NCBI GenBank assembly: GCA_947589055.1
Contig: CANPZL010000009.1
Coordinates: 1 to 64,000, forward strand
Source of the DNA: an uncultured Lachnospiraceae bacterium
Lineage (GTDB): Bacteria; Bacillota; Clostridia; Lachnospirales; Lachnospiraceae
Direction of reading: 5' to 3'
DNA: 64,000 nt
A model generated the notes under the pieces. The model made no database searches. It was given only the letters and a program-made list of their open reading frames with translations, and was not told the origin of the DNA. Positions within the stretch are counted from its first letter, which is position 1. Every line of letters starts with the position of its first letter. Positions 25,006-32,698 of the stretch are shown here, piece after piece. A program made the translations under genes and the position numbers.

Positions 25006-26076
25006 ATGGACAAAAAAACCATTGTCGTGTTGTTTGGAGGCCGGTCCTCCGAACATGAAATATCCTGCAAGTCCGCAGTTACGATCTTACAGGCCATCGA
25101 TCCGGCGGAATATGATAGTAAGATAGTGGGGATCACCAGAGACGGCCATTGGATTTTGGTGAATGCCATGGAAGACATTGTAAACGGAAGCTGGGAGAAG
25201 GGAACCGTTACGGCGGTCCTTTCACCGGATTGTACCCGGAAGGAGCTGATATGCCGGGAAGCGGAAGCATATTGGCATATTCCGGTGGATGTGGTATTTC
25301 CGGTACTGCACGGACGAAATGGCGAGGACGGAACGGTACAGGGACTGTTGGAGCTGGCAGGGCTGCCCTATGTGGGCTGCGGTCTGATGGCTTCCGCACT
25401 AGGTATGGATAAACTGTATGCAAAGCAGATAGTCGGGCTTCTGGGTATTGCACAGGCAGCGTATGTTCCGGTGCAAAAGGAAGCGCTGGCACAGATGGAT
25501 CTTGTAGTGGCGAAAATAGAGAGCCGGCTTTCCTATCCGGTATTTGTCAAACCGGCGAATGCAGGCTCGTCCAGAGGCATCTCAAAGGCGCATAACCGAG
25601 AGGAATTGGAAGCGGCGCTTCTGGAAGCAGCTAATCATGATGAACGACTGCTGGCAGAGGAAACGATTGTAGGAAGAGAATTGGAATGTGCAGTTCTGGG
25701 CGGTAAGGAAGCGAAAGCCTCCGGTATCGGGGAAATCATAACCGCAACGGAATTTTATGATTATGATTCTAAGTATACGGATACGAATTCCCGGACGGTA
25801 ATCGACCCGGAGCTTCCGGCAGGGATTGCAGATAAGATAAGAGAGGCGGCAGTTGCTGTCTTTCATGCGTTAAACGGGTACGGTCTGGCACGGGTGGATT
25901 TCTTTTTGGAAGAGAAAAGGAACCGGATTGTTTTTAATGAGATCAATACACTGCCCGGCTTTACCAATATCAGTATGTATCCTATGTTGTGGAAAGCACA
26001 GGGAATGGATATTCACAAGTTGGTAGCCAGACAGATTGAATTGGCATACGAGAGAAGAAAGCAGGGGAGAATATGA
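25006..26076 (+). CDS. ddl: D-alanine--D-alanine ligase
   Basis: This 356-residue ATP-grasp enzyme joins two D-Ala for peptidoglycan precursors in the cytoplasm. The N-domain motif VVLFGGRSSEHEIS and VFPVLHGRNGEDGTVQG are present. The central domain has YPVFVKPANAGSSRGIS, and the end has the metal-binding FNEINTLPGFT. The omega-loop reads EFYDYDSKY, with the Tyr typical of D-Ala-D-Ala enzymes and not the His of VanA-type D-Ala-D-Lac ligases. It is first in a run with murI (ATGA overlap), a DUF1934 gene and a methyltransferase. Confidence 0.94.
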   Translation: MDKKTIVVLFGGRSSEHEISCKSAVTILQAIDPAEYDSKIVGITRDGHWILVNAMEDIVNGSWEKGTVTAVLSPDCTRKELICREAEAYWHIPVDVVFPVLHGRNGEDGTVQGLLELAGLPYVGCGLMASALGMDKLYAKQIVGLLGIAQAAYVPVQKEALAQMDLVVAKIESRLSYPVFVKPANAGSSRGISKAHNREELEAALLEAANHDERLLAEETIVGRELECAVLGGKEAKASGIGEIITATEFYDYDSKYTDTNSRTVIDPELPAGIADKIREAAVAVFHALNGYGLARVDFFLEEKRNRIVFNEINTLPGFTNISMYPMLWKAQGMDIHKLVARQIELAYERRKQGRI

Positions 26077-26882
26077 ATACAGAATCACCCATTGGGGTTT
26101 TTGACTCCGGTGTAGGCGGACTGACCGTAGTAAAGGAAATCATGCGGCAGCTGCCCGGCGAAAATATGGTATATTTCGGGGATACCGCACGGGTACCGTA
26201 TGGATCCAAATCTAAGAATACGGTATTGAAATATTCCAGACAGATTGTACAGTTTCTTCAGACGAAAGAGATCAAGGCGATTGTCGTTGCCTGTAATACC
26301 GCCAGTGCATTGGCACTGGATGAAATCAAACGGGAGGTAGCCATTCCGATCATAGGGGTGGTGGAGCCGGGAGCCAGAATGGCGGCAGAAAGTACGAAAA
26401 CCAATAGTATTGGTATAATCGGAACGGAAAGCACGATCAAAAGCGGTATCTATTCAAAGTTTCTGCGGAATATCAATCCGGAAATCACTGTTGTCTCCAG
26501 AGCCTGTCCCCTTTTTGTGCCTTTGGTGGAGGAAGGACTGCTGGAAGATCGGATCACAGACGATGTGATCGAACGCTATCTTCATGAAATGAAAGAATAC
26601 GGGATCGACGCTCTGATTCTTGGCTGTACCCATTACCCGTTGATTCGGAATGCCATCAAGCGATATATGGGCGGAGAAGTACATCTGGTGAATCCGGCAT
26701 ATGAAACCGCCAAAAGTCTGAAGCTCCTGTTAGCCGAACAGGGACTTTTAAACCAATCGGGAAACAGCGCCATGTATGAATATTATGTCAGTGACGGAGT
26801 GGATAAGTTCAGTACTTTTGCGGCGAAGGTACTGCCCTGCCATGTAGAACCGGCAGTGGTGGTTGATATTGAAAGCTATTGA
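26073..26882 (+). CDS. murI: Glutamate racemase
   Basis: The 269-residue enzyme makes D-glutamate for peptidoglycan. It starts with IGVFDSGVGGLTV, has FGDTARVPYG, and holds both catalytic cysteines: Cys74 in VACNTASA and Cys185 in LGCTHYP. Its start overlaps the ddl stop, so two wall-precursor enzymes are made together. Confidence 0.95.
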   Translation: MNTESPIGVFDSGVGGLTVVKEIMRQLPGENMVYFGDTARVPYGSKSKNTVLKYSRQIVQFLQTKEIKAIVVACNTASALALDEIKREVAIPIIGVVEPGARMAAESTKTNSIGIIGTESTIKSGIYSKFLRNINPEITVVSRACPLFVPLVEEGLLEDRITDDVIERYLHEMKEYGIDALILGCTHYPLIRNAIKRYMGGEVHLVNPAYETAKSLKLLLAEQGLLNQSGNSAMYEYYVSDGVDKFSTFAAKVLPCHVEPAVVVDIESY

Positions 26883-26894
26883 TGGGGAACCAAA

Positions 26895-27314
26895 ATGACA
26901 AAACAAGTATTAGTATCAATGATTGGCAGTCAGATGATAAACATGGAAACTGACAGCATCGAACTGGTAACGGTAGCAAATTACTATAAGCGGGGCGGAC
27001 ATCATTTCCTGATCTATGAAGAAATGCCGGAGGGAGAGGATTCCATAGTAAAAAACACCCTTCGTTTTGATGAGACCTTTTTTGAAATGACAAAAAAGGG
27101 AGGAGTAAATGCACAGCTTTTATTTAACCCCAGTCAAAGCAATACGACTTATTACGCTACCCCGGCGGGACCTATGACGATGAATGTCACAACGATGGAC
27201 TATCAGCTGGAGGAAGAGGAAAACTATATACAGGTGTATATTAAGTATATTTTGGAAATCAATTTTACTTATTCCATGGAAAATGAAATCCTGATCCGAA
27301 TTGCACCCCAGTAA
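26895..27314 (+). CDS. DUF1934 (YwiB-like) beta-barrel protein
   Basis: The 139-residue protein fits the DUF1934 lipocalin-like family: it starts KQVLVSMIGSQ and carries IYEEMPEGEDSIVKNTLRF, MTMNVTTMDYQ and a final LEINFTYSMENEILIRI. It has no signal peptide, so it is cytoplasmic. The function of the family is not established. It lies 12 bases after murI and 21 bases before the methyltransferase, within one transcript. Confidence 0.8.
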   Translation: MTKQVLVSMIGSQMINMETDSIELVTVANYYKRGGHHFLIYEEMPEGEDSIVKNTLRFDETFFEMTKKGGVNAQLLFNPSQSNTTYYATPAGPMTMNVTTMDYQLEEEENYIQVYIKYILEINFTYSMENEILIRIAPQ

Positions 27315-27335
27315 CAGAAGAATAAGGAGCAGTCT

Positions 27336-27953
27336 ATGCTGGAATACGATTACGAAAAAATGTATGATTCCTTTTTAGGAATTGATACCAGACAGGAAGA
27401 ATGGAAAGAAGAAGGGGTTCCGGAGGAATACAACCGCTATGAGGTAACGCCCTATAATGCGTTAAGTGTGGCCTGTGAACAGCTCCGGATTAAGCCGACG
27501 GATTGTCTGGTGGATTTTGGCTGTGGGAAGGGACGGATCCTCTATTTTTTCAATAATTATTATCTGTGTAAAACCAAAGGAATCGAACAGGACGAGGGTT
27601 TGTACCGGCAGCTGGAGGATAACAAGGCGTATTATTCCGTACGCTTTAAGGACAGAGAATCCCAGATTCATTTATATAATATGAAGGCAGAAGAATATGT
27701 GATTCATAAGGAGGATAATATCTTTTATTTTTTTAATCCCTGTTCGCCGGAATTATTTGCTTCTATTTTAGAGCATATTGTATTATCCATCGAAAAACAT
27801 TTCCGCATTGTTACTTTGATTCTTTATTATGCATCGGACGAATATCTGAAGATTATCCGTGAAATGTGCTGGAAACAAAAACGCCTGATACGCCTGCCAA
27901 ACTATGCGGAAGATACCGATGAAAAAATGTTGATCTTTCAAAACCCTCTGTAA
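27336..27953 (+). CDS. Class I SAM-dependent methyltransferase
   Basis: The 205-residue protein has the SAM-binding motif I CLVDFGCGKGRILYFF (about residues 55-70) with the acidic strand end GIEQDEGLYRQ (motif II) and a motif IV-like YFFNPCSPELF. Methyl acceptor is not identifiable; FFNPCSP-type proteins are found next to cell-wall genes in Clostridia. It ends the ddl operon; the feo promoter starts 33 bases downstream. Confidence 0.8.
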   Translation: MLEYDYEKMYDSFLGIDTRQEEWKEEGVPEEYNRYEVTPYNALSVACEQLRIKPTDCLVDFGCGKGRILYFFNNYYLCKTKGIEQDEGLYRQLEDNKAYYSVRFKDRESQIHLYNMKAEEYVIHKEDNIFYFFNPCSPELFASILEHIVLSIEKHFRIVTLILYYASDEYLKIIREMCWKQKRLIRLPNYAEDTDEKMLIFQNPL

Positions 27954-27985
27954 TAGAAGGAATCTATTTTTTTGATAAAAGGTAC

Positions 27986-28014
27986 TTGACAATTTCATTC
28001 GGAACTTGTATGAT
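27986..28014 (+). promoter_or_regulatory. Sigma-A promoter of the feo operon
   Basis: Near-consensus TTGACA (27986-27991), 17 nt, TATGAT (28009-28014). Confidence 0.85.
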
Positions 28015-28021
28015 AACAGTG

Positions 28022-28039
28022 GGTTAGCTAAGGCTAACT
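28022..28039. promoter_or_regulatory. Feo operator 1
   Basis: GGTTAGCTAAGGCTAACT, the RGTTAG-N6-CTAACY palindrome, placed over the expected transcription start. Confidence 0.75.
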
Positions 28040-28055
28040 ATATTTTAGACCTATT

Positions 28056-28073
28056 GGTTAGTGTATGCTAACC
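28056..28073. promoter_or_regulatory. Feo operator 2
   Basis: GGTTAGTGTATGCTAACC, a perfect-arm copy centred 34 bp from operator 1, in the feoA leader. Confidence 0.75.
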
Positions 28074-28095
28074 ACCTGATAAGGGAGGGAATGAA

Positions 28096-28335
28096 ATGAT
28101 ACCGTTATCATTTGCCGGAATCGGAGAAAAAAATATCATACGAAGAATCGGCGGAAAAGATGATGCCAGAAGGCATTTGAATAATTTGGGCTTTGTGGAG
28201 GGCAGCGAGGTAGAGATCGTAACGGAAGCCGCCGGAAACCTGATTGTCAATGTAAAGGAAAGCAGGATCGCCATCAGTAAAGAAATGGCGAATCGGATCG
28301 TGGTGGAAGGTGTTTTAGATAAGAAAGGAGCATAG
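28096..28335 (+). CDS. feoA: FeoA family protein (first copy)
   Basis: The 79-residue SH3-like protein carries the FeoA pattern: an N-terminal beta segment, RHLNNLGFVEGSEVEIV (equivalent of LxxLGfxpGxxVxv), and NLIVNVKESRIAISKEMANRIVV. FeoA modulates the FeoB ferrous iron transporter from the cytoplasm. It follows AGGGAGGG at 6 nt and precedes a second feoA by two bases. This copy is the less canonical of the two at its N-terminus. Confidence 0.88.
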   Translation: MIPLSFAGIGEKNIIRRIGGKDDARRHLNNLGFVEGSEVEIVTEAAGNLIVNVKESRIAISKEMANRIVVEGVLDKKGA

Positions 28336-28337
28336 GC

Positions 28338-28565
28338 ATGGAGACATTGAAAACAGTGAAACCCGGACAAAAGGTCAAGGTAATCAAGCTTCACGGGGAA
28401 GGTGCCGTAAAACGAAGGATCATGGATATGGGCATTACAAAGGGAAGTGAATTAACGATACGCAAGGTAGCGCCTTTGGGAGACCCCATCGAACTAACCG
28501 TGCGAAACTATGAATTATCCATTCGTAAAGCAGATGCGGAAATGATTGAAATTCAAGTCATTTAA
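28338..28565 (+). CDS. feoA: FeoA family protein (second copy)
   Basis: The 75-residue protein has the classic FeoA sequence: VKRRIMDMGITKGSELTIRKVAPLGDPIELTVRNYELSIRKADAEMIEI, including the GDPI/LR box. It probably sits on the cytoplasmic face of FeoB. The two FeoA proteins differ clearly, so they may form a hetero-complex or have different roles. A terminator-like hairpin and a third operator separate it from feoB. Confidence 0.92.
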   Translation: METLKTVKPGQKVKVIKLHGEGAVKRRIMDMGITKGSELTIRKVAPLGDPIELTVRNYELSIRKADAEMIEIQVI

Positions 28566-28586
28566 GAGAATTTTTATACAATATAA

Positions 28587-28615
28587 AAAGATTGCATTCG
28601 TGCAGTCTTTCTTTT
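28587..28615 (+). terminator. Terminator or attenuator between feoA and feoB
   Basis: AAAGATTGCA (28587-28596) pairs with TGCAGTCTTT (28601-28610) on a TTCG tetraloop, followed by CTTTT. It should stop part of the feoA transcript. Confidence 0.75.
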
Positions 28616-28624
28616 AGCAGAAAT

Positions 28625-28642
28625 GGTTAGGGAACACTAACT
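28625..28642. promoter_or_regulatory. Feo operator 3, before feoB
   Basis: GGTTAGGGAACACTAACT, same palindrome, 20 bases before the feoB start. No good promoter is visible between the terminator and this site. Confidence 0.7.
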
Positions 28643-28662
28643 TAAAATAGGAGGATGATAGT

Positions 28663-31065
28663 ATGGCAATTACCATTGCACTTGCGGGAAACCCCAATAG
28701 CGGCAAGACAACGCTGTTTAATGCATTAACCGGATCAAACCAGTTTGTTGGAAACTGGCCGGGTGTTACAGTAGAAAAGAAGGAAGGAAAATATAAGGGG
28801 GATAAGACGGTTACGATCACAGATCTTCCGGGTATTTATTCCCTGTCGCCTTATACATTAGAGGAAGTGGTAGCAAGAAATTATCTGATCAACGAAAGGC
28901 CGGACGCAATATTAAATATTATCGACGGTACGAACCTGGAACGGAATCTGTATCTTACGACCCAGCTTTTAGAACTTGGGATTCCGGTTGTAGTAGCAGT
29001 CAATATGATCGACCTTGTACGGAAGAATGGAGACAAGATAAATGTCAACCAGTTAGGGAAGTCATTGGGCTGTGAGATCGTTGAGATTTCGGCATTGAAG
29101 GAAGAGGGAATACAGAAAGCAGTGGATATAGCAATTCAGCTGGCCAATGCACACACAATACAGAATTCCCAGCACAGTTTTGAAGGAAGCGTAGAACATG
29201 CCATCGCTCATATCGAAGAGGCGGCTATACATGATCTGCCGGAGGAACAGCAGCGTTGGTATGCCATCAAACTCTTTGAACGGGATGAGAAGGTGGCGGA
29301 GCAGTTAAAGCTGACGCCGGAAGTGCTTGAACATATCGACAATGATATTAGAAAATGCGAAGAGGAATTAGATGATGATGCCGAGAGCATCATTACGAAT
29401 GAACGGTATACCTATATTGCTTCGGTTATCGGCAGCTGTTATACCAAAAAGCGAAAAGGGGAGTTAAGCGTAACGGATAAGATTGACCGTATCGTTACCA
29501 ACCGCTGGCTGGCACTTCCAATCTTCGCAATCGTAATGACATTGGTGTATTTTGTTTCCGTTACAACGGTGGGAACATGGGTAACGGATTGGACGAATGA
29601 CGGGTTATTTGGTGATGGCTGGTATCTGTTTGGAATCGGATCTTCTGCTTACAGTGAGGCAAGGCAAAGCTATGACAGGGCAGATCAGATTCTGGCAGCC
29701 TATGAGGCCGGAGAGAATGAAGTTGAAGTGGAAGACGACGAAGGGGAAGTAATAGAGACGGTAGTGTTATCTGATACAGCCGCAAGAGACGCACAGGAGA
29801 TATTGGATGCCGGTGAACCGGAAAATGCAGATTATGGCGTATGGGTACCCGGAATCCCGGTTCTGGTTGAAAATCTTCTGGTATCTATCCATTGCGCCGA
29901 TTGGTTACAGGGATTGATCTTAGATGGTATTGTAGCAGGGGTAGGAGCGGTTCTTGGCTTTGTGCCGCAGATGTTTGTATTGTTTATTTTCTTGGCATTT
30001 TTGGAATCCTGTGGCTACATGGCAAGAGTGGCATTTATTATGGATCGTATTTTCCGCAAATTTGGACTTTCCGGTAAATCCTTTATACCCATGATGATCG
30101 GAACAGGTTGCGGAGTGCCGGGGGTTATGGCAAGCCGAACCATTGAAAGCGACCGGGATCGTAAGATGACGGTTATGACGACTACCTTTATTCCCTGCGG
30201 AGCAAAGCTGCCGATCATTGCACTGATTGCAGGTGCATTGTTTGACGGTGCTTGGTGGGTAAGCCCCAGCGCATATCTGGTTGGTGTTCTTGCGATTATA
30301 GTATCCGGTATTATATTGAAGAAAACAAAGCTGTTTGCAGGCGATCCGGCACCCTTTGTAATGGAGCTTCCTGCATATCATATGCCTACGGTTGGGAATA
30401 TCCTTAGAAGTATGTGGGAGCGTGGGTGGTCATTTATCAAGAAAGCGGGTACGATCATTCTTCTTTCCTCTGTTGTTTTATGGTTCCTGATGGGCTTCGG
30501 CTGGGTAAATGGTTCCTTTGGTATGCTGGAAGCGGAACAGCTTGACAGCAGTATCCTTGCTTCCATAGGGAATGTGATCGCTCCAATCTTTACACCGTTA
30601 GGCTGGGGAGACTGGAAGATGGCAGTTGCAACGCTAACCGGTCTGATAGCAAAAGAAAATGTAGTAGGAACCTTCGGTATTTTGTTTGGATTTGCTGAAG
30701 TGGCGGAAAACGGTACGGAGATCTGGGCTTCTTTGGCAGGAAGCATATCAGCGGTTGCCGCTTATTCGTTCCTTGTGTTTAACCTCCTTTGTGCGCCCTG
30801 CTTTGCGGCAATGGGAGCGATCAAACGGGAGATGAACAACTGGAAATGGACTGCATTTGCAATCACATATCAATGTGTATTTGCATATCTGGTATCCTTG
30901 TGTATTTATCAGTTTGGAATCTTATTTACCACCGGCAGCTTTGGCGTAGGGACCGTGTTTGCGATTTTGATCCTGCTGATGTTTGGGTATCTTTTATTCC
31001 GGCCGAATCCGGAACAAAAAAAGCGGAAAAAAGAAGATAAAAAGATTTCGGAAAAGGCGGCATAA
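28663..31065 (+). CDS. feoB: Ferrous iron transporter FeoB
   Basis: The 800-residue protein has a cytoplasmic GTPase domain with G1 GNPNSGKTT (9-17), G3 DLPGIYSLSPY and G4 NMID, a helical GDI-like region, and a membrane core with two FeoB gate repeats. The core carries GYMARVAFIMDR, MIGTGCGVPGVMASRTIE, FIPCGAKLPI and LLCAPCFAAMGAIKREM. It imports Fe2+. Compared with the usual protein, an acidic insert of about 65 residues (roughly 327-395, with EVEVEDDEGEVIE) sits between the first two membrane helices, on the outside. The start follows TAGGAGGAT. Confidence 0.95.
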   Translation: MAITIALAGNPNSGKTTLFNALTGSNQFVGNWPGVTVEKKEGKYKGDKTVTITDLPGIYSLSPYTLEEVVARNYLINERPDAILNIIDGTNLERNLYLTTQLLELGIPVVVAVNMIDLVRKNGDKINVNQLGKSLGCEIVEISALKEEGIQKAVDIAIQLANAHTIQNSQHSFEGSVEHAIAHIEEAAIHDLPEEQQRWYAIKLFERDEKVAEQLKLTPEVLEHIDNDIRKCEEELDDDAESIITNERYTYIASVIGSCYTKKRKGELSVTDKIDRIVTNRWLALPIFAIVMTLVYFVSVTTVGTWVTDWTNDGLFGDGWYLFGIGSSAYSEARQSYDRADQILAAYEAGENEVEVEDDEGEVIETVVLSDTAARDAQEILDAGEPENADYGVWVPGIPVLVENLLVSIHCADWLQGLILDGIVAGVGAVLGFVPQMFVLFIFLAFLESCGYMARVAFIMDRIFRKFGLSGKSFIPMMIGTGCGVPGVMASRTIESDRDRKMTVMTTTFIPCGAKLPIIALIAGALFDGAWWVSPSAYLVGVLAIIVSGIILKKTKLFAGDPAPFVMELPAYHMPTVGNILRSMWERGWSFIKKAGTIILLSSVVLWFLMGFGWVNGSFGMLEAEQLDSSILASIGNVIAPIFTPLGWGDWKMAVATLTGLIAKENVVGTFGILFGFAEVAENGTEIWASLAGSISAVAAYSFLVFNLLCAPCFAAMGAIKREMNNWKWTAFAITYQCVFAYLVSLCIYQFGILFTTGSFGVGTVFAILILLMFGYLLFRPNPEQKKRKKEDKKISEKAA

Positions 31066-31077
31066 GGAGGCTTATTT

Positions 31078-31251
31078 ATGATAGGATTCTTAGTGCAAAA
31101 TTGGGGAACAATATTGACGGGGGCTTTTGTGATTGGCTGTATCACGCTTGCAGTCCATAATCTGCGAAAGGATAAAAAAGCAGGCCGCTCCTCTTGCGGC
31201 TGCGGATGCAGTCAATGTCCGAATGCGGGAACCTGTCACAAAATAACCTAG
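31078..31251 (+). CDS. FeoB-associated Cys-rich membrane protein
   Basis: A 57-residue protein starts at ATG 31078 behind TAAGGAGG, 12 bases after feoB. It has one membrane helix (about 9-28) and a Cys-rich tail CGCGCSQCPNAGTC. This matches the small Cys-rich partner often encoded after feoB in Firmicutes. A role in handing over iron or sensing it is suggested by position and cysteines only. Confidence 0.85.
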   Translation: MIGFLVQNWGTILTGAFVIGCITLAVHNLRKDKKAGRSSCGCGCSQCPNAGTCHKIT

Positions 31252-31292
31252 ATAAATCCTCCTTGTTAAGGATTTATGAATATCACGAAACC

Positions 31293-31343
31293 AATAAGGG
31301 ACAGCCGCTTTTGGGGATTTTCCAAAAGTAGCTGTCCCTTATT
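31293..31343. terminator. Terminator between feo operon and minus-strand operon
   Basis: AATAAGGGACAGC (31293-31305) pairs with GCTGTCCCTTATT (31331-31343), with inner pairing CTTTTGG/CCAAAAG. It serves both convergent transcripts. Confidence 0.8.
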
Positions 31344-31364
31344 GACTGCATATAGCAACCGTAA

Positions 31365-31922
31365 TTACTTGATAATCTTTTTTGCTGTTTCCCGCTGTTC
31401 TTTTGCACGCTGCTTAGCGGCCTTTTCTGCCGCCTTGTTTTTCTCGTCTTCCGCAAGGAGCTTTTGATATTCGTTTTGCTTTTTCCGAAGTTTTGCACCT
31501 AGGGAGGATTTCTTCTTATCATCAACGGGTGCGGATTTTCCTCTTACGGTTTTTGCACTGATGATGTAAATGCCGCTTACCATTGCCTTGATTTCACCTT
31601 TGGCAGGCAATTCGTCAAATACCGCATCGTCGGCGATCAGGGTCATGATCTGAGGACCGATTTTTGCTTTTACCACCGGGAGTTTGGAATTCTGGTATCG
31701 CTTCGGCGTATTTTCCATTACTACCTTTGGAAGCTTTGCATCCTTCATCTTCATATACTTTTTGTCAATTACCATCATAGTGACCGGCTGTGCGGCGGCC
31801 GCCATTTCTTCTTTCTGCGCCATCTGTTTTTTCTGCATTTTCTGTCCTGCAAAATACAGTGCGACCATGCCGCCGATTACTACAACGAGAACAATAATAG
31901 AAATGATCATCCAGGGTTCCAT
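31365..31922 (-). CDS. Membrane-anchored basic protein of unknown function
   Basis: The 185-residue protein has one N-terminal helix (about 5-25), then a Lys/Met/Gln-rich stretch (KMQKKQMAQKEEM), a folded-looking middle (VIDKKYMKMKDAKLPKVV...IMTLIADDAVFDELPAKGEIKAMVSGIYIISA) and a highly charged coiled-coil tail (from about 130) ending in Lys/Ala/Glu repeats. I do not recognise a named domain. The start is ATG 31922 with AGGAGG 8 nt upstream, not the TTG before it. It is the last gene after malQ and plsC. Confidence 0.7.
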   Translation of the reverse strand: MEPWMIISIIVLVVVIGGMVALYFAGQKMQKKQMAQKEEMAAAAQPVTMMVIDKKYMKMKDAKLPKVVMENTPKRYQNSKLPVVKAKIGPQIMTLIADDAVFDELPAKGEIKAMVSGIYIISAKTVRGKSAPVDDKKKSSLGAKLRKKQNEYQKLLAEDEKNKAAEKAAKQRAKEQRETAKKIIK

Positions 31923-31933
31923 CAATAAACCTC

Positions 31934-32683
31934 CTATTTATTTATGCTGTCTTTGTTTTTATCATATAATTCTTTTACAAAAGTCTGGGTATAAGCGCCC
32001 AGATGTTTTTTATCTTCCGGGTTTAATACGGATAAGTCAATGGGTGTGCCATAAGCGATCTTGATCGTTCCTTTCGTCAGCTTTAGTCCTGAATTGTTTT
32101 CCAGACAATTATCCGTTCCAAGAATTGCTGCGGGAACGACAGGTACATTTGATTTAGTTGCTATCTTCAGGCTGCCATCCTTAAATTCTCTCATTTCATC
32201 ACTCTGGCTTCGGGTGCCCTCCGGACAGATTGACATGGAACAGCCTGCTTTGATATGTTCAACCCCTTCGTTTGTGCTTGCAATAGCCGCTTTGATATTG
32301 GTTCGGTCAAGAAACACGCAGCCAATATCACTCATCCACAGCCCCAGCAGAGGCACTTTCTTTAGTTCTGTTTTTGCAACAAAGCCTACCGGTACGCCTG
32401 CTGTGACCTGAAGAAGCAGAATATCCAGATTGCTCCTATGGTTGCTGACAAACAAAACAGGGGTGTCTGTTGGAATGTTTTCCGTTCCCACTGCCTCACA
32501 CTGGATTCCGGCAAGCCATAAAACCGTAGAAAATGCCCAACGGATGACCTTATGAGAAGCCCGGTATTTCGTCATGGGCTTTTTCTTTCCGATCAGCCAC
32601 AGCACCAGATGGAGCGGCATGGAAAGAATCAGAAACAGGACTACAAATAAAAGGGTTATGATCGTTCTGAAGTTCGTTTTCAT
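31934..32683 (-). CDS. plsC: 1-acyl-sn-glycerol-3-phosphate acyltransferase (PlsC)
   Basis: The 249-residue protein has an N-terminal helix (about 8-31) and the acyltransferase motifs NHRSNLD (HX4D, catalytic), FLDRTN and CPEGTRSQS. It makes phosphatidic acid from lysophosphatidic acid at the cytoplasmic membrane. It lies 15 bases after malQ and 11 bases before the basic membrane protein, in the same transcript. Confidence 0.92.
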   Translation of the reverse strand: MKTNFRTIITLLFVVLFLILSMPLHLVLWLIGKKKPMTKYRASHKVIRWAFSTVLWLAGIQCEAVGTENIPTDTPVLFVSNHRSNLDILLLQVTAGVPVGFVAKTELKKVPLLGLWMSDIGCVFLDRTNIKAAIASTNEGVEHIKAGCSMSICPEGTRSQSDEMREFKDGSLKIATKSNVPVVPAAILGTDNCLENNSGLKLTKGTIKIAYGTPIDLSVLNPEDKKHLGAYTQTFVKELYDKNKDSINK

Positions 32684-32698
32684 ACGGTGCGGATCCTC

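Noticed and set aside
25006-26076. Vancomycin-type D-Ala-D-Lac ligase
   Set aside because: The omega-loop has the Tyr form (EFYDYDSKY) of ordinary D-Ala-D-Ala ligases and no vanH or vanX is nearby.
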